Part shown: positions 59,836 to 64,000 of the stretch, in pieces | Layout of the letters: every line of letters begins with the position of its first letter | Position numbering within the stretch: position 1 is the stretch's first letter | NCBI GenBank assembly: GCA_963759055.1 | Contig: CAVWYD010000009.1 | Location: 62,001 to 126,000 of the forward strand | Source: Thiosocius sp963759055 | GTDB lineage: Bacteria > Pseudomonadota > Gammaproteobacteria > Chromatiales > Chromatiaceae | Direction of reading: 5' to 3' | Length of the DNA: 64,000 bases | Translations under genes and position numbers: made by a program | The notes under the pieces: model-generated | Seen by the model: the letters and a program-made list of their open reading frames with translations, nothing else | Told to the model about the DNA's origin: nothing | Database searches by the model: none

Positions 59836-61248
59836 TTAAAGAGGGCGCACCTCGGTTATCGGACCGGGGTTCTTCGCCTCAACCTTGCTATAGAGGTCAT
59901 ATAGCGCCGCTTGCAGGGCCTCTTCGATCACCGGATGGTAGAAGGGCATCTGCAGCAGGTCGCCGACCGTCAGGCCCTGTTGAATACTCCAGGCCAGCAG
60001 ATGCCCCAGGTTTTCCGCCTTAATGCACACCATCTCGGCACCCAGCATCTGCCCCGTCTCCTTGTCGGCATAGACCCGGATCAGGCCCTTGTTCTTGGCC
60101 ATGATGAGCGCACGACCGACCGGTGCCATCTGAACCTCGCCGACGGCTGCCTTGTCGAGGTCCAGCGATGCATAGCTTTGACCGACCTGGACGATATTGG
60201 GGTCACAGAAGGTGATGTTCAGCGGGGTCTTGCGTTTGTAGGCCGCTACGTGGTCACTCACCGCGTTCTGGCCGGCGATCCGGCCCTCATCCCCGGCCTC
60301 GTGCAGCAGAGGGCGCTCGCCTGTCACGTCGCCGGCCAGGAAGACCGGCAGGTCACCGACCTGCATGGTGTTGGGGTTGTAGACCGGGATGCCGTGCTTC
60401 CCGATCGGCGCACCGATCTTTTCAAGGCCGAGTTTCTCAACATTCGGCTGGCGTCCCAGACTGGCGAAGACGCGGTCCACCTCGATGCTGTTATCGCCAG
60501 CGCTTACCCGTAGTCTGCCGTTGCTGCCCTCGCTGATCTCGGCCGGATGGCCCAGCCACATCGGCATTTCCTTGCCAATGATGTCAATCGCGGTCTTGAT
60601 CACCTCGGGGTCGGTGAGCCCGCCAATGGCCTCCTGCATGTCGACGCCGATAACCTCGCAGCCAAGCCGTTTGAGTGACTGCCCGAGTTCCAGACCGATG
60701 ACGCCCAATCCAAGCACGGCTACCGAATCGGGGACCGTCTCCAGTTCGAAGAACTCGTCGGTGGTGATGATGCGGTCGCGAAAAGTCTGCCACGCAGCAG
60801 GGATGATGGGTCGAGAACCGGTCGCGATGATGACTTTTCCGGCCCGGATGCGTTGTCCGTCTTCCATTTCAAGCACACCGGGTTCGACGAAACGGGCGTA
60901 ACCTTCGACGAACATGCCCTCGGGCATTTTGTCGGTGCTGTTGGAGATCACGCGCTCGACGAACATATCGCGCAGGTCCTGCACGTATTCCATCGCTTCG
61001 CCGACGTCCAGGCTCAGGCCTTCGTGACCCTCCAGGCCGAAGCGCTTGAACACGCCTCGGCGATGAAAGTCCTCGGCGACCTGAATCACGGCCTTGGAGG
61101 GCATGCAGCCGACACGGGCGCAGGTCGTTCCCAACTCGCCGCCGTTGATCAGAACGACGGATTTGCCGGATGGCCTGACCCGGCTCATGGCGTACAGACC
61201 GGCGCTGCCCGAGCCGATGATTGCGACATCTACCTGGCGTTCTTCCAC
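59836..61248 (-). CDS. lpd: Dihydrolipoyl dehydrogenase-type flavoprotein
   Basis: The protein has 470 residues. IIGSGSAGLYAMSRV binds FAD, TTCARVGCMPSK contains the redox disulfide, VLGLGVIGLELGQSL binds NAD, FLAGDVTGERPLLHEA is the second FAD segment and MPFYHPVIEEAL carries the C-terminal His-Glu catalytic pair. The single-arginine CARVGC replaces the usual CLNVGC, a pattern of the less common Lpd clade lacking a fused lipoyl domain. No other 2-oxoacid dehydrogenase subunits are near, so its partner complex is not shown here. It reoxidises dihydrolipoamide or a related dithiol. Confidence 0.9.
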   Translation of the reverse strand: MEERQVDVAIIGSGSAGLYAMSRVRPSGKSVVLINGGELGTTCARVGCMPSKAVIQVAEDFHRRGVFKRFGLEGHEGLSLDVGEAMEYVQDLRDMFVERVISNSTDKMPEGMFVEGYARFVEPGVLEMEDGQRIRAGKVIIATGSRPIIPAAWQTFRDRIITTDEFFELETVPDSVAVLGLGVIGLELGQSLKRLGCEVIGVDMQEAIGGLTDPEVIKTAIDIIGKEMPMWLGHPAEISEGSNGRLRVSAGDNSIEVDRVFASLGRQPNVEKLGLEKIGAPIGKHGIPVYNPNTMQVGDLPVFLAGDVTGERPLLHEAGDEGRIAGQNAVSDHVAAYKRKTPLNITFCDPNIVQVGQSYASLDLDKAAVGEVQMAPVGRALIMAKNKGLIRVYADKETGQMLGAEMVCIKAENLGHLLAWSIQQGLTVGDLLQMPFYHPVIEEALQAALYDLYSKVEAKNPGPITEVRPL

Positions 61249-61308
61249 TTCGAACCTCGAAAGAATAAAAAATCAGGCGCGTATTCTAACCTTTCGGTGT
61301 CCCCGCGT

Positions 61309-61578
61309 TTACAGGGAACCCGAGCGGTAATCGACGGGGCGCCATCGCATTTTTTGGTGTCGTGGTCTGGGCAGGATGCTCTGCTGCCTCGCTACGTGCC
61401 GGTTCGGCATGATCGGCGGCAGCCGGTGGTACATGGGCCGGGCGTACCTGTTGACGGGATAAGGCGCAGGGCGCGCGTAGTTCTTGTTGCCCGATCCCAT
61501 TAACAAACAGAAAAAGGCATTTGCAGTCTGTGGCAGAAACAAGGCGCCGCACAGCAGGGTGACGCAGCTATATCGAAG
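61309..61578 (-). CDS. Possible small exported Pro/Tyr/Arg-rich protein (start not resolved)
   Basis: An open frame of about 89 codons begins with a hydrophobic leader (RYSCVTLLCGALFLPQTANA) resembling a signal peptide with an ANA cleavage site. The mature part is rich in Pro, Tyr, Arg and His (NYARPAPYPVNRYARPMYHR). Such compositions occur in envelope or sulfur-globule-like small proteins, but I do not recognise the family. There is no ATG, GTG or TTG at the expected start; the frame is open further upstream inside glcE. The start is therefore missing, non-canonical or hidden by an indel. Confidence 0.4.
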   Translation of the reverse strand, partial: LRYSCVTLLCGALFLPQTANAFFCLLMGSGNKNYARPAPYPVNRYARPMYHRLPPIMPNRHVARQQSILPRPRHQKMRWRPVDYRSGSL

Positions 61579-62629
61579 CGTACTGGCGGCCGGGATTGAG
61601 AATCCCTTCCGGGTCGAAGGTCTTTTTGAGTCCGCGGTGCAGGCGTTCGCGCACGCTGTCGAGGGGGTGGAAGACTGGGGTTTTTCCGTCGCCATGGCGG
61701 AAAAGTATGGCATGTCCGCCGACTTTTGCGACCTCTTCGCGGATGTCCATCGCGCTGCTGCTAGTGTAAACCCAGCGCTGGGAACCCGCCCAATCGGTCA
61801 GGACCTGGTGTTCGCAATCGAGGCGGGGAGTGGCCGGCGGTAGCGAAAGTCGCCAGAGGGGACGCTCAGATCGGAAGAATCGGAGACGATGGTTTCGCAG
61901 ATGCTGCCAGAAGTCTTCACCATCCCCGGCATCGCCACCTATCTGCTTTTCCCAGGCGGCAACACTGGCCGAATTGCCAGACAGGCGCAGGTGCAGCCGG
62001 TCGTCCAGATGGCAGGCAGCCGAGAGTGGCGCCGGCTGTCTCGCCAGTTCGCGCATTTTCTGCAGGGCGCGTTCGCGCGACAGTTCGAGGACCAGGCTGC
62101 GTTCCGCCGTCGGTGCAGGTAAGACCTTGATGGAAACCTCGAGCAGGGCGCCGAGGGTACCGAGCGCGCCGGCCATCAACCGTGAAAGGTCGTATCCGGC
62201 GACGTTCTTCATTACCTCTCCGCCAAAGTGAAGGATACGGCCGCGACCATCCAGAAGGGTTATGCCAAGCAGCTGGTCGCGTGGTGCACCACCCCAAGGT
62301 CTGCGTGGGCCACCCAGACCGCTGGCGATGGCGCCACCGAGTGATGCCGTATGGTCAAATCCCGGCGGTTCGAAGGTCAGCATCTGACCGTTCTCGGCCA
62401 GCGCGGCTTCTATCTCCGGGATAGGTGTGCCGGCGCGGGCGCTGAGCACCAGCTCGGTCGGCTCATACCGCGTGATGCCGCTGTGTCCGCTCAGTTGCAG
62501 CGGCTCACCCTCGACGGGATGACCGTAGAAGCTCTTGCTGTTTAACCCGATCAGTTTTAGCGGCCGGCCCCGTTCAGCGGCATTGCGGACCTGTTCGGCA
62601 AGCGCCTGAGCAATTTCTCCTTCTGCCAT
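61568..62629 (-). CDS. glcE: Glycolate oxidase FAD-binding subunit GlcE
   Basis: The protein has 353 residues. It has a short-form FAD_binding_4 domain: LKLIGLNSKSFYG, then the FAD-binding FEPPGFDHTASLGGAIASGLGGPRRPW-like glycine stretch (TASLGGAIASGLGG) and VMKNVAGYDLSRLMAG. It forms the glycolate dehydrogenase with GlcD and iron-sulfur GlcF. Its ATG overlaps the glcD stop by one base. GlcF does not follow, since the next gene is unrelated, so the iron-sulfur subunit must be elsewhere or lost. Confidence 0.93.
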   Translation of the reverse strand: MAEGEIAQALAEQVRNAAERGRPLKLIGLNSKSFYGHPVEGEPLQLSGHSGITRYEPTELVLSARAGTPIPEIEAALAENGQMLTFEPPGFDHTASLGGAIASGLGGPRRPWGGAPRDQLLGITLLDGRGRILHFGGEVMKNVAGYDLSRLMAGALGTLGALLEVSIKVLPAPTAERSLVLELSRERALQKMRELARQPAPLSAACHLDDRLHLRLSGNSASVAAWEKQIGGDAGDGEDFWQHLRNHRLRFFRSERPLWRLSLPPATPRLDCEHQVLTDWAGSQRWVYTSSSAMDIREEVAKVGGHAILFRHGDGKTPVFHPLDSVRERLHRGLKKTFDPEGILNPGRQYASI

Positions 62630-64000
62630 CAGAACCGCTCCAGGTGGGGGAAGCGGAGATCACCGGCCTTGACATGCATGGCCCCGAACTCGGCACAGCG
62701 GTTGAGTGTGGGAATCGCCTTGCCCGGATTCAGCAGTCCCTTCCGGTCGAACACCGCCTTTACATCGTGGAACATCTGCAGTTCCTCGGGCGGGAACTGG
62801 GCGCACATCTGGTTGATCTTCTCCAGTCCGACCCCGTGTTCGCCGGTGATGGTGCCACCAACCTCGACACACAGTTCCAGGATGCGACCTCCAACCTCTT
62901 CGGCCAGCTCCAGTTCGCCGCTGTTGTTTGCATCGTACAGAATCAGCGGATGCAGGTTGCCATCGCCGGCATGGAAAACATTGGCTACCCGAAGACCGGA
63001 TTCCTGCGAATATTGCGCGATCTCACGCAGCACGCGCGGCAGGTGCTTGCGCGGGATGGTGCCGTCCATACAGTAATAGTCCGGCGAAATGCGGCCGACC
63101 GCGGGGAAGGCCGCCTTGCGCCCCGCCCAGAACCGCGCGCGTTCTGTCTCGTCGCTGGCGGTGCGCACCTCGCTGGCACCGGAGTCGAGCAGTCGCTGGC
63201 GCACCTTTGCGATGTCTTCCGATACCTCTTCGCTACCGCCGTCGACTTCACACAGCAGGATGGCCGCGGCGTCGGTAGGGTAGCCCGCATGCACGAAGTC
63301 CTCCGCCGCGCGCAGCGACGGGTTGTCCATCATTTCAAGACCGGCCGGGAGGATCCCCGCGGCAATGATGTCGGCAACTGCCTGGCCAGCAGTCTCGACC
63401 TCATCGAACGCGGCGAGTGCCACCTGGGCGCGTTGAGGGATGGGCAGCAACTTGACCGTGACTTCGACAACGATTCCGAGCATGCCCTCGGACCCGGTAA
63501 TCAGCGCCAACAGATCGTAGCCAGGACCGTCGAGCCCGCCGCCGCCGAGGGTGACCCGTTCGCCCTCGATGGTGATCATCTCGACCGACAGCAGGTTGTT
63601 CACCGTGAGTCCGTATTTGAGACAGTGCACGCCGCCGGCATTTTCTGCCACATTTCCGCCAATCGAGCACGCTATCTGCGACGAGGGGTCGGGCGCGTAA
63701 TACAGGCCGTGTGGTTTCGCCGCCTCGCTGATTGCGAGGTTACGCACCCCGGGCTGCACCCTGGCGCAGCAGTTTTCGGGTTCGATTGCGATGATGTGGT
63801 TCAGTCGTGCAAGACTGAGCAGGATACCGTCTTCATTCGGCAAAGCGCCCCCGGAAAGACCGGTGCCGGCGCCGCGAGCCACCACCGCGATACCCTCCGC
63901 GTGACAGATGCGCAGCACAGCCTGCACCTCAGCGGCCGAGCCGGGCAGCACCACCAGCAGCGGCACCACGCGGTACGCGGCCAGTCCATCGCACTCGTAG
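62629..64000 (-). CDS. glcD: Glycolate oxidase subunit GlcD (5' end cut by window edge)
   Basis: About 457 codons are visible and the frame is open to the right edge, where the residues YECDGLAAYR match the E. coli GlcD region about 50 residues from its start. Motifs include VVARGAGTGLSGGALP, the FAD-binding CSIGGNVAENAGGVHCLKYG and the C-terminal HAGDGNLHP and GEHGVGLEK. It oxidises glycolate to glyoxylate within GlcDEF and feeds electrons to quinone. It precedes glcE in the usual order. Confidence 0.95.
   Translation of the reverse strand, partial: YECDGLAAYRVVPLLVVLPGSAAEVQAVLRICHAEGIAVVARGAGTGLSGGALPNEDGILLSLARLNHIIAIEPENCCARVQPGVRNLAISEAAKPHGLYYAPDPSSQIACSIGGNVAENAGGVHCLKYGLTVNNLLSVEMITIEGERVTLGGGGLDGPGYDLLALITGSEGMLGIVVEVTVKLLPIPQRAQVALAAFDEVETAGQAVADIIAAGILPAGLEMMDNPSLRAAEDFVHAGYPTDAAAILLCEVDGGSEEVSEDIAKVRQRLLDSGASEVRTASDETERARFWAGRKAAFPAVGRISPDYYCMDGTIPRKHLPRVLREIAQYSQESGLRVANVFHAGDGNLHPLILYDANNSGELELAEEVGGRILELCVEVGGTITGEHGVGLEKINQMCAQFPPEELQMFHDVKAVFDRKGLLNPGKAIPTLNRCAEFGAMHVKAGDLRFPHLERF

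Noticed and set aside
59458..59904. Plus-strand open frame of 148 codons downstream of lpd
   Set aside because: It crosses the lpd end and has a low-hydrophobicity, Gln/Asp-rich composition. The minus-strand reading of the same bases looks more protein-like.
1..64000. CRISPR array, insertion sequence, prophage or toxin-antitoxin cassette
   Set aside because: No regularly spaced direct repeats, transposase, integrase or typical antitoxin-toxin pair was found on either strand.

Overview
The window comes from a GC-rich gammaproteobacterium with a chemolithotrophic, sulfur- and hydrogen-oxidising way of life. The evidence is a flavocytochrome c sulfide dehydrogenase (fccAB), a DsrC-family sulfur-relay protein, a periplasm-facing Isp-type [NiFe] hydrogenase with maturation genes, a ba3-type oxidase with a dihaem cytochrome c, and a standard gammaproteobacterial rimP-nusA-infB-rbfA-truB-rpsO-pnp block. 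A free-living or symbiotic relative of Chromatiales-like sulfur oxidisers would fit. The exact taxon cannot be fixed from the sequence alone. No rRNA, tRNA, CRISPR array, IS element or prophage was seen.

Layout. 1-5.8 kb (minus strand): an LCAT-like lipase cut by the window edge, a phospholipase D-family lipoprotein, a small membrane protein, and a tightly overlapping arsS / TIGR04283 / TIGR04282 operon. 6-19.3 kb: a diguanylate cyclase, the 1632-residue NAD-glutamate dehydrogenase, a convergent TAXI-TRAP transporter operon with a universal stress protein, yaeQ, and a CLC channel. 19.3-31 kb: moaB, then hypC-A-B-D (minus) diverging from the hydrogenase cluster protease / dsrC-like / hupH-like / hynS-isp1-isp2-orf152-hynL / hypE (plus). 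31-39.5 kb (minus): fccAB with an FNR-type promoter, a dihaem cytochrome c, a three-subunit ba3 oxidase and a CcoI-like copper ATPase. 39.8-49.4 kb (plus): a DUF302 protein, a Sel1 protein, then the transcription/translation block. 49.6-64 kb: holC and pepA (minus), lptF-lptG (plus), RDD, PilZ, a FixL/FixJ-like pair, GAF-GGDEF, lpd, a small secreted protein, glcE and glcD (cut by the right edge).

How the parts fit. Sulfide electrons can pass from FccB to FccA, then through the c4-like cytochrome to the ba3 oxidase, all encoded side by side. Hydrogen electrons leave HynSL through membrane cytochrome b Isp1 to Isp2, an HdrD/DsrK-like protein. The DsrC paralogue in the same cluster offers a possible sulfur-relay partner for Isp2. 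This is the most interesting candidate system here. The TAXI-TRAP importer next to NAD-GDH suggests amino-acid (possibly glutamate) uptake and use.

Quality caveat. Six otherwise well conserved genes and one transporter gene are broken by reading-frame changes (TRAP permease five, copper ATPase four, pnp two, and one each in nusA, coxI, clc and holC). All 15 are explained by one extra base, usually a G or C next to an existing G/C run. Each gene regains an intact frame and normal length after removing one base per site. I read these as sequence or assembly insertions rather than real pseudogenes, and annotate each as one gene.
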